From the NCBI RefSeq assembly GCF_023276435.1, contig NZ_JALLPO010000039.1, positions 32,876-96,875 of the forward strand: a DNA stretch of 64,000 bases. Reading direction: 5' to 3'. The number at the start of each line of letters is the position of its first letter. Position 1 is the stretch's first letter. This document shows, in pieces, positions 1-8,607 of this stretch. The notes beneath the pieces were generated by a model that worked only from the letters and a program-made list of their open reading frames with translations, did no database searches and was not told the origin of the DNA. Position numbers and translations under genes: made by a program. The DNA is from Sphaerisporangium perillae. Its GTDB lineage: Bacteria; Actinomycetota; Actinomycetes; Streptosporangiales; Streptosporangiaceae.

Positions 1-416
1 GCAAGGAGCAGGAGAAGGTCTTCCAGTCCAAACCGGCCGCCGGCGAGAAGGTCGACGAGAACAGCATCGTCAAGATCTACGTGCCCAAGCAGCAGACCGA
101 GGTCCCCGATGTCACCGGCCAGACCCTGGCGGACGCGACGGCCACGCTGAAGGGCGCCGGCTTCAAGGTCAAGCCGGTCCGGCAGACGAGCGCGGACGTT
201 CCCGAGGGCAACGTCATCAGCCAGAGCCCGCGGCCCGGTTCCAAGCTGACGCCCGGTACGACGATCACCCTGGTGGTGTCCGCAGGTCCCCCCCAGGAGA
301 CCTTCCCGACCGACGAGCCGACCGACCAGCCGACCGAGCCGACCGACCAGCCGCCGTCCGACCAGCCGACCGACGACCCGTTCAGCGACCCGCCGGCGGA
401 CAACTTCGGCAACTGA
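1..416 (+). CDS. pknB: PknB/Stk1-type Ser/Thr kinase, C-terminal PASTA part (5' end outside window)
   Basis: The reading frame is open from base 3 to the stop at 414-416. It shows the end of one PASTA repeat, a complete PASTA repeat (from about VPDVTGQTLADA to TITLVVSAGP), and an Asp/Pro/Thr-rich tail of repeated TDQP/TDEP units. PASTA domains are extracellular muropeptide-sensing modules of membrane kinases that control actinobacterial growth and division. The converging pabA, sortase and crgA genes fit the conserved pknB locus near the replication origin. The kinase and transmembrane parts lie to the left of the window, so kinase activity is inferred from family and position only. Confidence 0.85.
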   Translation, partial: KEQEKVFQSKPAAGEKVDENSIVKIYVPKQQTEVPDVTGQTLADATATLKGAGFKVKPVRQTSADVPEGNVISQSPRPGSKLTPGTTITLVVSAGPPQETFPTDEPTDQPTEPTDQPPSDQPTDDPFSDPPADNFGN

Positions 417-440
417 CGCCCCGCCCTACCGCGTCACTGC

Positions 441-477
441 GACAAGGCCCCTCCCCGCAGCGGGGAGGGGCCTTGTC
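441..477. terminator. Strong hairpin between converging pknB and pabA
   Basis: A perfect 17-bp stem (441-457 with 461-477) closes on a 3-base loop. It lies just after the kinase stop and faces the end of the minus-strand gene, so it could end transcripts from both sides. There is no long T tract, which is usual in high-GC actinobacteria. Confidence 0.85.
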
Positions 478-669
478 GTCTTTCCGGCCTCTGTGGCGCG
501 CCTGGACCGGAGTGGGTGAGAGAGGGGCTACGCGCTTACTGAGCGGCGGAGCGGGGCTCGACGCCGCCGGGACCCGCGCCGGCGGGCGGGGACATGAGAA
601 GAGGATCTCCGCCGCTCGGGGGCGACGGCGGAGACCCTCATCCGGTAGTCGTTAGAAAGGGGCCCGGCG

Positions 670-1242
670 TTACATGATTTGGGCGAGCCAATTCGCGAGA
701 AGTTCGTGCCCGTGGTGAGACAGCACGGATTCGGGGTGGAACTGCACGCCCTCGATGGGGGCGGCGCTGTGCCTGAGCCCCATGATGACCCCGGTGTCGG
801 TGACGGCGGTGACCTCGAGAACCTCGGGCATGGTGCCCGGCACGACGGCGAGCGAGTGGTAGCGCGTCATGGTGACCGGCGAGGGCAGCCCCTCGAACAC
901 TCCCCTGCCGTCGTGGCGGATCTCGCTGGTGCGCCCGTGCATCAGCTCCGGCGCGCGGGCGACGACGCCGCCGTAGGCGACGGCGATGGCCTGGTGGCCG
1001 AGGCAGACGCCGAGCAGGGGAAGGTCGCGCTCGGCGCAGAAGGTCACCAGGGGGACGCTCACCCCCGCCGCCTCCGGCGTGCCGGGACCGGGGCTGATGA
1101 CGACCCCGTCGAAGCCCTCGGCGTCCTGGACGCGCACGTGGTCGCGCGGCCGGACGTCGCACTCGGCGCCCAGCTCGCGGAGGTACTGCACGATCGTGTG
1201 GACGAAACTGTCATGGTTGTCCACGACGAGTACGCGGGTCAT
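670..1242 (-). CDS. trpG: Glutamine amidotransferase, anthranilate/aminodeoxychorismate synthase component II
   Basis: This 190-aa class I glutamine amidotransferase begins MTRVLVVDNHDSF. It has the catalytic Cys in LLGVCLGHQ, the oxyanion motif SPGPGTP and the His/Glu pair in GVQFHPES. It delivers ammonia from glutamine to chorismate for tryptophan or folate (p-aminobenzoate) synthesis; sequence alone does not separate TrpG from PabA. The start at 1242 is favoured because its ATG overlaps the TGA of the upstream small gene (ATGA), which implies translational coupling. Longer in-frame extensions upstream are shadow sequence. Confidence 0.85.
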   Translation of the reverse strand: MTRVLVVDNHDSFVHTIVQYLRELGAECDVRPRDHVRVQDAEGFDGVVISPGPGTPEAAGVSVPLVTFCAERDLPLLGVCLGHQAIAVAYGGVVARAPELMHGRTSEIRHDGRGVFEGLPSPVTMTRYHSLAVVPGTMPEVLEVTAVTDTGVIMGLRHSAAPIEGVQFHPESVLSHHGHELLANWLAQIM

Positions 1243-1397
1243 CGGCCTACGGTCACCCTGTCGAGAGGGACGTGCGGCTCCATCAGAGGGAACACGAAAT
1301 ACCAGAGTACGGCCCCCGCGCCACCTGCCAGCACCAGGACCGTCGCCAGCTTGACCCCGGTGCCTCCGGGGATGACGCGCCAGATCCATCCGTACAT
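1239..1397 (-). CDS. Small single-pass membrane protein between sortase and trpG
   Basis: This 52-aa protein has one hydrophobic helix (about residues 16-38, VKLATVLVLAGGAG...VFPL). It ends in the ATGA overlap with the next gene. Small membrane proteins of this kind are found at the same place in other actinobacterial pknB loci; no function is established. The tight coupling to sortase upstream and trpG downstream supports it as a real gene. Confidence 0.65.
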   Translation of the reverse strand: MYGWIWRVIPGGTGVKLATVLVLAGGAGAVLWYFVFPLMEPHVPLDRVTVGR

Positions 1398-1462
1398 CGG
1401 CTGCCTCGCTTCCAGGAGCTGATCGGTGTGCCAAGGGCCGCTCGCCGTCCGGGTGCGACGCC

Positions 1463-2089
1463 TCAGCCGGTGCTGCGGTCGCGCTTGCCGGACAGGACCC
1501 CGTAGACGACGAGCCGTTGCCGGGCGGAGTACTCCGGATGGCAGGTCGTGAGCGTGATGACCGCCTGGGTGGGCCGCGCGTCCGGATGGTTGGGCACGGG
1601 GGCGATGACGTCCACGTCCGTCGGCAGGACGACCTGCTTGCCGGAGACGCGGTAGGTGTACCGGGCCTCGGGGGCGTCGATGATGATGTCGTCGCCGCGG
1701 CGGAGCTCGTCGATGCGGTTGAACGGCGCGGCGTAGGTCGTCCGGTGACCCGAAAGGACGAAGTTCCCGATCTTGCCGGGCCTGGCCGTGCCCGGATAGT
1801 GTCCCGGCCCCCGGCGCAGGTCCTCGGAGGTGACGCCTTCGAGGATGGCGTACTCGTAGCTCCGGCCCAGGCGGGGGATCCTGATCAGCCCGACCGCGCG
1901 GCCCAGGTCGAGCTTGCCCAGCTTGTCGAGCTTCGCGAGTTTCGTCGTCTCGTGGAGCTGCTGCTTGAGGATGCGCTGGTACCACTCGGTGTAGGAGCTG
2001 GTCCCCCACAGCAGGTAGCCGCAGAACAGCAACATGATGACGCCTACGGTGATGCTGAGCTCTCCGCAGGTGCGCAGCAGCGCCCTCAC
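1463..2089 (-). CDS. Class E sortase
   Basis: This 208-aa transpeptidase starts with an N-terminal membrane anchor (about residues 12-32). The catalytic signature TLTTCHPEYSARQR supplies the nucleophilic Cys and the Arg, and LSGHRTTY supplies the His. Sortase E anchors secreted proteins with LAXTG-type motifs to the cell wall of actinomycetes. It is the first gene of the minus-strand group sortase - small membrane protein - trpG and is divergent from crgA. Length and motif order are normal for the class. Confidence 0.9.
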   Translation of the reverse strand: MRALLRTCGELSITVGVIMLLFCGYLLWGTSSYTEWYQRILKQQLHETTKLAKLDKLGKLDLGRAVGLIRIPRLGRSYEYAILEGVTSEDLRRGPGHYPGTARPGKIGNFVLSGHRTTYAAPFNRIDELRRGDDIIIDAPEARYTYRVSGKQVVLPTDVDVIAPVPNHPDARPTQAVITLTTCHPEYSARQRLVVYGVLSGKRDRSTG

Positions 2090-2458
2090 GGGGGCCAGGC
2101 GGTGCCGTGGCGGCGCCGCTCCCCGTCACGGCGGTGGCGGGGCGTCCTGGGCTCCTCAGGGCTCTCTCCGGGCCGCTCGTCAGGCCTGTTCACCTAGTTG
2201 CATCCATCCACAGCAGACGGCATGATCACGAAGTATCCGGACCGGGGGCTGCAGGCGTGCCGGTCACACCTGTGCAGCCAGCGTAGGCACGGCTTCCGGC
2301 ACCGTCCCGGCGACGATCGGCGCTTGACTCACATTTTGCGCTGGAATCGCCGTTCGCCGCCTGCGCCGACTAGGCTTACTCGGGTCTTCCTACACCAGCG
2401 ATTACGCTGGCTGCCAGAGCCCGCGACAACCGAGCGGGTCCCCATCAGGAGAGCTGCC
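2090..2458. other. Divergent intergenic region sortase/crgA
   Basis: This 369-bp stretch carries the divergent promoters of the sortase operon and crgA. I see a TTGACT at 2324-2329 but no -10 box at normal spacing, so I do not call a promoter. No coding signal is convincing here. Confidence 0.4.
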
Positions 2459-2704
2459 GTGCCCAAGTCTCACACTCGCAAGAAGGCGGTCTACACCCCG
2501 CCGCAGAAGTCGCAGCAGGTCAAGGTGAGCCCCCGCTGGCTGGCACCGCTGATGGTCATCTCGTGGATCGTCGGCATCCTGTGGATCGCGGTCTTCTACA
2601 TCATGCCAACGGCGCCGGGCATCGGAGTCCTGGGCAACTGGAACCTGGCGGTGGGCTTCGTCCTGATCATCTTCGGCGTGATCCTGTCCACACGCTGGCG
2701 GTAG
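2459..2704 (+). CDS. crgA: Cell division protein CrgA
   Basis: This 81-aa protein has a charged N-terminus (PKSHTRKKA) followed by two transmembrane helices (about 29-51 and 61-78) joined by a short loop, the layout of CrgA/WhiP. CrgA is an integral membrane divisome protein that, in streptomycetes, coordinates FtsZ ring formation at sporulation septa. The start is GTG at 2459, six bases behind an AGGAGA ribosome site at 2447-2452. Its place beside sortase, trpG and pknB is the conserved one. Confidence 0.92.
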   Translation: MPKSHTRKKAVYTPPQKSQQVKVSPRWLAPLMVISWIVGILWIAVFYIMPTAPGIGVLGNWNLAVGFVLIIFGVILSTRWR

Positions 2705-2786
2705 AGCCGGACGGACCGCACGGCGGGTGACGGTTTTCCACAGGTTTTATCCACAACCTGGGGAAGCAGCCCGCCACCTGCGGCTT

Positions 2787-3662
2787 CTACCCCCCCAAGG
2801 GCGGCAAAGCGGCCACCAGCAGCACGCAGGCGACGAGCACCGCGAGCGCCGTGCCGAGTTGGAACGCGCTGCGCTTCTTGGCGGGCGCGTAGGCGAACAG
2901 GGCCGTCACGAGCGTTCCGGTGACCAGGCCGCCGAGGTGTCCCTGCCAGCTGATCCCCGGGATCACGAAGGTCAGCACCACGTTGATCCCGATCAGCCAG
3001 AGCACGCCGCTGACGTCGTAGCCGAGGCGGCGGGCGACCACGAACATCGCGCCGAACAGGCCGTAGATCGCGCCCGAGGCGCCGACGGCGGCGGACCCGA
3101 AGAGGTAGACCGCGACCGACCCGCCGAGCGCCGACAGCAGGTAGACGCCCGCGAACCGGGCCGAGCCGAGCATCCTCTCCAGTTGCGGGCCGATGACGTA
3201 CAGGGCCCACATGTTGAACAGGATGTGCCAGTAGGTCGGCGGCGGCGCGTGCAGGAAGGCTCCAGTGAACAGCCGCCACCACTCGCCGGCGGCGACGTAG
3301 TCGGCCGACATCTGGAACCGGCCGAGGACCTGCGGGGCGTTGACCACCTCGCCGAGGTAGGCCAGCACGTTGATCGCCACCAGCGTCCACGTGACGACCG
3401 GCGTCGTGACGGGCCTGCCGCCGAACGGCGCCTCCGCCCGGCGGACGGACCTGCTCCCCTCGCGCACGCACTCCACGCACTGGTGCCCGACCGAGGCCAC
3501 CCGCATGCAGTCGGGGCAGATCGGGCGATCGCACCGCTGGCAGCGCACGTAGGTCTCGCGGTCGGGGTGCCGGTAGCAGCTGGGAACGCCGTCGTACGGG
3601 CCCTGCTCCGTGCGGTCCTGCGGCCGGTCCGACGGACTCGGGTGATCTGGCTGCGTGGTCAT
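2787..3662 (-). CDS. Rhomboid intramembrane serine protease with N-terminal B-box-like zinc finger
   Basis: This 291-aa protein opens with a cytoplasmic Cys/His cluster (CYRHPDRETYVRCQRC ... CPDCM, then HQCVEC) like a B-box zinc-binding domain. Six or seven membrane helices follow. GASGAIYG carries the catalytic Ser and GHLGG the catalytic His, and HILFNMW supplies the oxyanion His/Asn. Rhomboids cleave membrane proteins within the bilayer; the substrate is unknown. The zinc-finger fusion is common in actinobacterial rhomboids next to ppiA. Confidence 0.9.
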   Translation of the reverse strand: MTTQPDHPSPSDRPQDRTEQGPYDGVPSCYRHPDRETYVRCQRCDRPICPDCMRVASVGHQCVECVREGSRSVRRAEAPFGGRPVTTPVVTWTLVAINVLAYLGEVVNAPQVLGRFQMSADYVAAGEWWRLFTGAFLHAPPPTYWHILFNMWALYVIGPQLERMLGSARFAGVYLLSALGGSVAVYLFGSAAVGASGAIYGLFGAMFVVARRLGYDVSGVLWLIGINVVLTFVIPGISWQGHLGGLVTGTLVTALFAYAPAKKRSAFQLGTALAVLVACVLLVAALPPLGG

Positions 3663-3842
3663 CGCCTGTTCGACGCCCCTTCACCTGTGCGCTTATCCAC
3701 AGACTGCCACCCTATGCACGCCACCGGGTGCCTGACGCCACGGACATCGCATCGAATTGGCCGACGCCGGTCGTTCTTTCCACCGGTTGGCTCCCCTGGC
3801 GGCCCCGGATGCCCGGGGTCGCCGCGGGAGGCCTGCCTTCGC

Positions 3843-4376
3843 TCAGGACTGGACGCGCTCGATCACGACCTCCTGGATGACGACGTCCGTGAGCGGACGG
3901 TCCTGCCGGGCCGGGGTCTTGGCGATGGCGTCCACGACGTCCTGCCCCTCGATGACCTCGCCGAAGATGGTGTGCTTGCCGTTGAGGTGCGGGGTGGGGA
4001 CGACGGTGATGAAGAACTGCGAGCCGTTCGTCCCACGGCCGAAGCGCTTGCCGGCGTTGGCCATGGCGAGCAGGTACGGCCGGCTGAACTGCAGGTCAGG
4101 GTGGATCTCGTCGTCGAAGTCGTACCCGGGGCCGCCGACGCCGTGGCCCAGCGGGTCGCCTCCCTGGATCATGAAGCCCTGGATGACCCGGTGGAAGATC
4201 GTGCCGTCGTAGAGCTTGTCGTTCGTCTTCTGCCCGGTCCCGGGGTGGGTCCACTCACGGCCCCCCTCGGCGAGCTCCACGAAGTTGCGCACGGTCTTGG
4301 GCGCGTGGTCGGGGAAAAGGCGGAGTTTGATGTCTCCGAGAGTGGTCCGCAGTTTTGCGATGAGATTCTCAGCCAC
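3843..4376 (-). CDS. ppiA: Cyclophilin-type peptidyl-prolyl cis-trans isomerase
   Basis: This 177-aa cyclophilin domain has FHRVIQGFMIQGGDP (catalytic Arg and Gln region) and GTNGSQFFITV. The reaction is cis-trans isomerisation of X-Pro bonds during folding. There is no signal peptide, so it is cytoplasmic. I chose the GTG at 4376 because an AAGGGGG ribosome site lies 8 bases upstream (4385-4391); the longer in-frame reading to 4553 has no family-like sequence. Confidence 0.9.
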   Translation of the reverse strand: MAENLIAKLRTTLGDIKLRLFPDHAPKTVRNFVELAEGGREWTHPGTGQKTNDKLYDGTIFHRVIQGFMIQGGDPLGHGVGGPGYDFDDEIHPDLQFSRPYLLAMANAGKRFGRGTNGSQFFITVVPTPHLNGKHTIFGEVIEGQDVVDAIAKTPARQDRPLTDVVIQEVVIERVQS

Positions 4377-4540
4377 GAGGACTGCCCCCTTCGATATGTT
4401 TCTGGTTAGTGCCAGATTCGTGATGTTTTGAGGACTATGGCGCAATGGCCTACCCCGCATCCTCCCATGCCTCGTCAGGATTGAGCCGCTTTCGATCGGG
4501 AAGGTGAGCCTGCGGGGCCCCAAGGACAGGGGAGGTTGTC

Positions 4541-5038
4541 GTGTCCCTGACACTGAGAAGACGCCGCGTGAGCATGGTCATGCCGATGACCGGCACGCGG
4601 ATGGGTCGCATGAAGGCCCAAGCCATCCGGACGGCGGACCAAGTCCGTCCAATGGCGAGCACCGCCCGCGAGGTCGCCGCACACCGCATCGAAGACGCTC
4701 GCATCTGGGCCGCACCCAAGCTCGACCGTGCGGCTCACCAGGTCGAGGAGCAGATCGCGCCGAAGGTGAGCGCGTTCCTCTCCCAGGCGGCGGAGCGGAT
4801 CGATCCCGCGCCGTCGATCAGGCGACGCGGTCGCTGGTCGACGATCGCACTGCTGGCCGGCTTCGCGGCCTGCGCGGTGGGCATTGTGCTCTACCGCAAC
4901 AACGCCCGCCAATGGGCCGACTCCATGAAGGACACCGGGGCGGATGCCAGCAGGTGGTCCGGTGACAGGGTGGAGGACGCGAGCAGGGCCGAGGAAGGTG
5001 ACGTGAGGGCCGACGAGACCCCGCGCAGGAAGTACTGA
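4541..5038 (+). CDS. DUF5324-like single-pass membrane protein
   Basis: This 165-aa protein has an Arg/Met-rich start, an amphipathic middle (IEDARIWAAPKLDRAAHQVEEQIAPKV) and one transmembrane helix near residues 102-120 (STIALLAGFAACAVGIVLY), with an acidic tail. Similar proteins sit beside ppiA in streptomycetes, where they are labelled DUF5324; the name is from memory. The GTG start has GGAGG at 4531-4535. The function is unknown. Confidence 0.75.
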   Translation: MSLTLRRRRVSMVMPMTGTRMGRMKAQAIRTADQVRPMASTAREVAAHRIEDARIWAAPKLDRAAHQVEEQIAPKVSAFLSQAAERIDPAPSIRRRGRWSTIALLAGFAACAVGIVLYRNNARQWADSMKDTGADASRWSGDRVEDASRAEEGDVRADETPRRKY

Positions 5039-5051
5039 TCCCATGTGCGGT

Positions 5052-5083
5052 ATGCGCCCCCCGGGTCCGCCCAGGGGGCGCAT
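5052..5083 (+). terminator. Hairpin after the DUF5324-like gene
   Basis: A 10-bp GC-rich stem (5052-5061 with 5074-5083) lies 14 bases after the stop, a normal place for a rho-independent terminator. Confidence 0.7.
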
Positions 5084-5111
5084 CCCGTTGTTGACGGCCA
5101 CCCGCGCTTGT

Positions 5112-5125
5112 TAGAACGTGTTCCA
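5112..5125. promoter_or_regulatory. KstR-like operator
   Basis: The 14-mer TAGAACGTGTTCCA fits the published KstR consensus TNNAACNNGTTNNA at every fixed position. KstR is a TetR-family repressor of cholesterol/steroid catabolism in mycobacteria and rhodococci. The site lies 23 bp before the next start codon, in the promoter zone. Other TetR proteins bind similar AAC-N2-GTT dyads, so the regulator is inferred. Confidence 0.5.
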
Positions 5126-5148
5126 CATCGCCGAACCGTGGAGCACCG

Positions 5149-6222
5149 ATGACGCTGTCGCCGCTCGATGACTACCCGATCCACCAGACCGCCCAGGTCA
5201 TGCGCCACGTGGCCACCTCCGACCGCAACTTCTACGACCGCTACTACTTCAACTGCCACGCCGGCTCCGACGAGCTCATGCTCATCATCGGCATGGGGCA
5301 GTATCCGAACCTCGGCGTGACCGACGCCTTCGCCTGCGTCCGCTACCGCGACCTGCACCGCGTGGTCCGCGCGTCCCGCGAGCTGGGCGACGATCGGATG
5401 GACACCAGTGTCGGCCCCTTCCGGGTCGAGGTCATCGAAGGGCTCAAGCGGCTCCGGGTGGTCCTGGACGCCAACGAGCACGACCTGTCGTTCGATCTCA
5501 CCTGGGAAGGCACCATCCCGGCCACGCTCGAACCCCGGCACTTCCTCCGCTGGCAGGAGCGGGTCGTCTTCGACTCGGTGCGGATGGCGCAGACCGGACG
5601 CTGGAGCGGGCACATCATGGTCGGCGACGAGCGCGTGGAGGTCACCCCCGACCGCTGGCGGGGCGCCAGGGACCGCTCGTGGGGCATCCGCCCGGTGGGC
5701 GAGGCCGAGCCGCCCGGCATCCAGGCCAAGAACCCCGGCACCTTCTACTGGCTCTACACGCCCATGCAGTTCGACGACCACTCCATCCTGTGCATCGTCC
5801 AGGAGGACGAGAAGGGCCGGCGACTCCTCGAGGAGGCCGTGCGAGTATGGCCCTCCGGCGAGGAGGAGTACCTCGGCAGGCCTGAGTACCGTCCGGTGTA
5901 CGCGCCCGGTACCCGGGACGTCACCTCCGCCACGATCACGTTCTCGCCGCCCGGGGGCAAGCCCTTCGACCTGCACTGCACGCCCGTACTGCCCGTCCAC
6001 CTGATGGTCGGCACCGGCTACGGCCTGGAGCCCGGCTGGCGGCACGGCATGTACCAGGGGCCGAAACCGGTCGTGCAGGGCGTGACCTACACCCTTCCCG
6101 AGGACGCGGCGAAGATGTGGGGCATGGTCGACGCCGTCGGCCGCTTCGAGTACGACGGCAACGTGGGGTACGGGCTGTACGAATACTGGGCGCTCGGCCC
6201 GCACCCGTCCTTCACGGAATGA
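5149..6222 (+). CDS. Conserved CrtC/AttH-like protein (DUF7065/DUF7064 type)
   Basis: This 357-aa soluble protein has no signal peptide. The RWRGARDRSWGIRP segment near residue 172 is typical of the tocopherol-cyclase/CrtC/AttH lipocalin-like fold, as is the second half with WLYTPMQFDDHSI. Actinobacterial relatives are usually hypothetical proteins near lipid or steroid genes; the DUF assignment is from memory. The KstR-like site just upstream would suit a role in steroid or lipid metabolism, but this is inference. It appears to be transcribed alone. Confidence 0.65.
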   Translation: MTLSPLDDYPIHQTAQVMRHVATSDRNFYDRYYFNCHAGSDELMLIIGMGQYPNLGVTDAFACVRYRDLHRVVRASRELGDDRMDTSVGPFRVEVIEGLKRLRVVLDANEHDLSFDLTWEGTIPATLEPRHFLRWQERVVFDSVRMAQTGRWSGHIMVGDERVEVTPDRWRGARDRSWGIRPVGEAEPPGIQAKNPGTFYWLYTPMQFDDHSILCIVQEDEKGRRLLEEAVRVWPSGEEEYLGRPEYRPVYAPGTRDVTSATITFSPPGGKPFDLHCTPVLPVHLMVGTGYGLEPGWRHGMYQGPKPVVQGVTYTLPEDAAKMWGMVDAVGRFEYDGNVGYGLYEYWALGPHPSFTE

Positions 6223-6343
6223 TCCGCGCGGCCACGCCACGGGCCGGTCTGCCCCCGACGGCCCCGCCTGCGGCTGAACCGCACCGCCCTCGCGTACGTT
6301 GCGGGAGAGAGAAGTCTCCCTTTCCCCCAGGAGTGGAGGTTGC

Positions 6344-6778
6344 ATGTCGGCCGATGAGACAGGGACGACACGCCGTGCGGTGATCTTCCGGAGCCTCGCG
6401 GGCGGGTTCGCCGCCGTGCTGGGCCTGGTCGGTGTGCGGCCGGCGCAGGCATCAGTGGACACGGCGTCGGACGCGACCGACGAGGCGGCGGCGGGACCGG
6501 TTCTCGCCAAGACCAAGAACATCCCGGTTCGCGGCGGAAAGATCATCAAGGGCAAGTACGTCGTCACCCAGCCGACGAAGGGAGTGTTCCGGGCGTTCAG
6601 CGCGAAGTGCACTCATCAGGGCTGCACGGTGGCGAGCGTCAGCGGCGGCACGATCAACTGTCCCTGCCATGGAAGCAAGTTCAAGATCTCGACAGGAGCC
6701 GTGGCGCAGGGCCCGGCCGACAAACCCCTCCCGCGTAAGAGGATCACGGTCTCCAAGGGCGTCATCCGTCTGAAATAG
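6344..6778 (+). CDS. Tat-exported Rieske [2Fe-2S] protein
   Basis: This 144-aa protein begins with a Tat signal (TTRRAVIFRSLAGG..., AQA cleavage near residue 35). It ends in a Rieske fold: CTHQGC and CPCHGSKF give the two Cys and two His cluster ligands plus the disulfide Cys pair. Such small exported Rieske proteins take part in extracytoplasmic electron transfer; no oxidase partner is adjacent. The ATG at 6344 follows GGAGTGGAGG; an upstream in-frame start at 6299 would precede the Tat motif with unrelated sequence. Confidence 0.88.
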   Translation: MSADETGTTRRAVIFRSLAGGFAAVLGLVGVRPAQASVDTASDATDEAAAGPVLAKTKNIPVRGGKIIKGKYVVTQPTKGVFRAFSAKCTHQGCTVASVSGGTINCPCHGSKFKISTGAVAQGPADKPLPRKRITVSKGVIRLK

Positions 6779-6786
6779 GCATCTTC

Positions 6787-6822
6787 TCCGGCGCTCCCCG
6801 CCCAGCGGCCGGGAGCGCCGGA
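6787..6822 (+). terminator. Hairpin after the Rieske gene
   Basis: A perfect 12-bp stem (6787-6798 with 6811-6822) starts 8 bases after the stop codon. Confidence 0.8.
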
Positions 6823-6891
6823 TCACCATTTCTGGCGATTTATCAGGGCGGCACCGCGAATAGAGACGGCTCCAGCGGGCAGCGGTGCTCC

Positions 6892-8208
6892 GTGTCCGAC
6901 ACCGGCAGTTCCGAGCGCGCAGACATCTCCAGCGTGTTCCCCCCGTTCCCCGGCGGCGACGCCTCCGATCTCTCTGACGGCGCGGCCGGCGAGCCCCCCT
7001 CGGGGGCGCGGGGAGCCGAGCTCGCCTCTGACGACGACCCCGCCGAACCGCAGGTCACGGAACGCGGCACGCCCGCCGAGGCCTCGCCCGACGGCGCGGG
7101 CACCGCCTCCGGCGACGGTCCCGCGGGGACGCGCGCGGTGGATCCCAAGGACCACGAGCAGCCCTTCGGGCGGCCCGGGCGGCCGTTGCGGAGCAACCCC
7201 TTCCTGTTCGGCCTGACCGCCGCCCTCGGCGTGCTGACCGCCTGGCTGCTCGTCCAGTCGATCGCCACCGCCGGGTCCGCGCTCGTCCTGATCATCGTCT
7301 CGCTGTTCCTGGCGATCGGCCTCAACCCCGCCGTCGAGGCCCTGCAGCGCCGCAACCTGTCCCGCCGCTTCGCGATCGCGATCGTGTTCGGCGGGGTCAT
7401 CGCGTTCTTCGCGGCCTTCGGGCTGGCGATCGTGCCGCCGCTCACCGACCAGACCACCGGCTTCGTCCAGCACCTCCCGGAGTACCTGCAGCAGCTGCAG
7501 AACCACCCGTGGATCCGCACCATCGACCAGCGCTACCAGGTCCTGGACAAGCTCCAGCAGTACGTGACCAGCGGCGATCTCGCGAGCCAGATGTTCGGCG
7601 GCCTGCTCGGAGTGGCCAGCGTCGTGATCAGCGCGCTGTTCAGCGGGCTGACGATCCTGGTGCTCACCCTTTACTTCCTCGGCTCGCTGCACTCGATCAA
7701 GGAGACGGCCTACCGGCTCGTCCCGCGCTCGCGGCGGACCCGGGTGCGGCTGCTCGGCGATGAGATCATCAAGCAGATCGGCGGCTACGTCGCCGGCAAC
7801 CTGATCATCTCGCTGATCGCCGGGTGCGTGACCTTCGTCTTCCTGTCCATCCTCAAGGTGCCGTACGCGCTCGCCCTGGCCATCTTCGTGGCCGTCACCG
7901 ACCTCATCCCGATGGTCGGCGCGGTGGCGGGCGCGGTGGTCGCCTCCGGAGTCGGCTTCCTGACCTCGGTCCAGGCCGGCATCGCCTGCGTGATCTTCTT
8001 CATCGTGTACCAGCAGATCGAGAACTACCTGATCTCGCCGCCGGTGTTCAAGTCGTCGGTCGCGGTGCCCCCGGTCGCCACGATCATCGGCGCGCTGCTC
8101 GGAGGAGCGCTGCTCGGCATCGTGGGCGCGCTGCTCGGCATCCCGCTGGCGGCCGCGGTCCTGCTCCTGGTGAGAGAAGTGGTCTTCCCCCGCCAGGAAA
8201 GGCTGTGA
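6892..8208 (+). CDS. AI-2E family transporter (PerM-like)
   Basis: This 438-aa protein has a disordered Asp/Glu/Pro/Gly-rich N-terminus of about 95 residues and then roughly eight membrane helices. The family pattern is clear: IIVSLFLAIGLNPAVEALQRR near the first helices, GGYVAGNLIISLIAG, and the C-terminal VYQQIENYLISPPVFKSSVAVPP. The family includes putative AI-2 exporters and cation exchangers, so the substrate is not predictable. The GTG start at 6892 has a weak ribosome site, so the true start could be further in. Confidence 0.8.
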   Translation: MSDTGSSERADISSVFPPFPGGDASDLSDGAAGEPPSGARGAELASDDDPAEPQVTERGTPAEASPDGAGTASGDGPAGTRAVDPKDHEQPFGRPGRPLRSNPFLFGLTAALGVLTAWLLVQSIATAGSALVLIIVSLFLAIGLNPAVEALQRRNLSRRFAIAIVFGGVIAFFAAFGLAIVPPLTDQTTGFVQHLPEYLQQLQNHPWIRTIDQRYQVLDKLQQYVTSGDLASQMFGGLLGVASVVISALFSGLTILVLTLYFLGSLHSIKETAYRLVPRSRRTRVRLLGDEIIKQIGGYVAGNLIISLIAGCVTFVFLSILKVPYALALAIFVAVTDLIPMVGAVAGAVVASGVGFLTSVQAGIACVIFFIVYQQIENYLISPPVFKSSVAVPPVATIIGALLGGALLGIVGALLGIPLAAAVLLLVREVVFPRQERL

Positions 8209-8326
8209 ATCCGCGGCCCGCCGCGCCTCGGTCGTCCCCTGCCCTCGGGCGCCCGCCGCTCGCTCCCCGCGGTGGCGCGCCGGGCCGTTCAGGGTGGCGC
8301 GCCGGGCCGTCCACGGTCGTACCGGC

Positions 8327-8530
8327 CTATCCGCGGTCGCGCGCCGACGGACCCTGCCACACGTACGGGTTGCGGGACTTGCGGCCGGGCTCGCGGAGCA
8401 CGTCGTGGCGCTCGGCGGGCTTGCCGGCGCGGCGCTTGCGCATCAGCCACCATCCGACGCCGAGGACGACGAGCCCGAACGGCGTGCGGGCCAGCCAACG
8501 GGTCATCACGAGTTGCAGGATCCTCTTCAT
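8327..8530 (-). CDS. Small basic membrane protein (possible DUF6203)
   Basis: This 67-aa protein has one hydrophobic segment (RTPFGLVVLGVGWWLM) followed by an RKRR stop-transfer signal and a polar tail. A good AGGAGAAG ribosome site precedes the ATG. It resembles small Streptosporangiales proteins I remember as DUF6203; the function is unknown. It is convergent with the AI-2E gene. Confidence 0.6.
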   Translation of the reverse strand: MKRILQLVMTRWLARTPFGLVVLGVGWWLMRKRRAGKPAERHDVLREPGRKSRNPYVWQGPSARDRG

Positions 8531-8607
8531 GCCTTCTCCTCGTTCCGGTCGTTGCGCCTCCCTCTACCCCTTTGACCGGCGAACATGCTGCTACGGGCTC
8601 CGCCCGG

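Noticed and set aside
296..385. GACCGACCAGCCGACC-type short repeats
   Set aside because: They encode the TDQP tail of the kinase; low-complexity coding sequence, not a DNA repeat element.
2324..2376. crgA promoter from TTGACT and TAGGCT
   Set aside because: The two boxes are 41 bp apart, far from the normal 16-19 bp.
2727..4409. 560-codon plus-strand frame across rhomboid and ppiA
   Set aside because: It runs antisense through two clear genes and the gap between them, with Asp/Glu/Val-rich shadow composition.
4891..6612. 573-codon minus-strand frame over the CrtC-like gene
   Set aside because: Shadow of the plus-strand gene, crosses the Rieske gene start, and has no recognisable motif.
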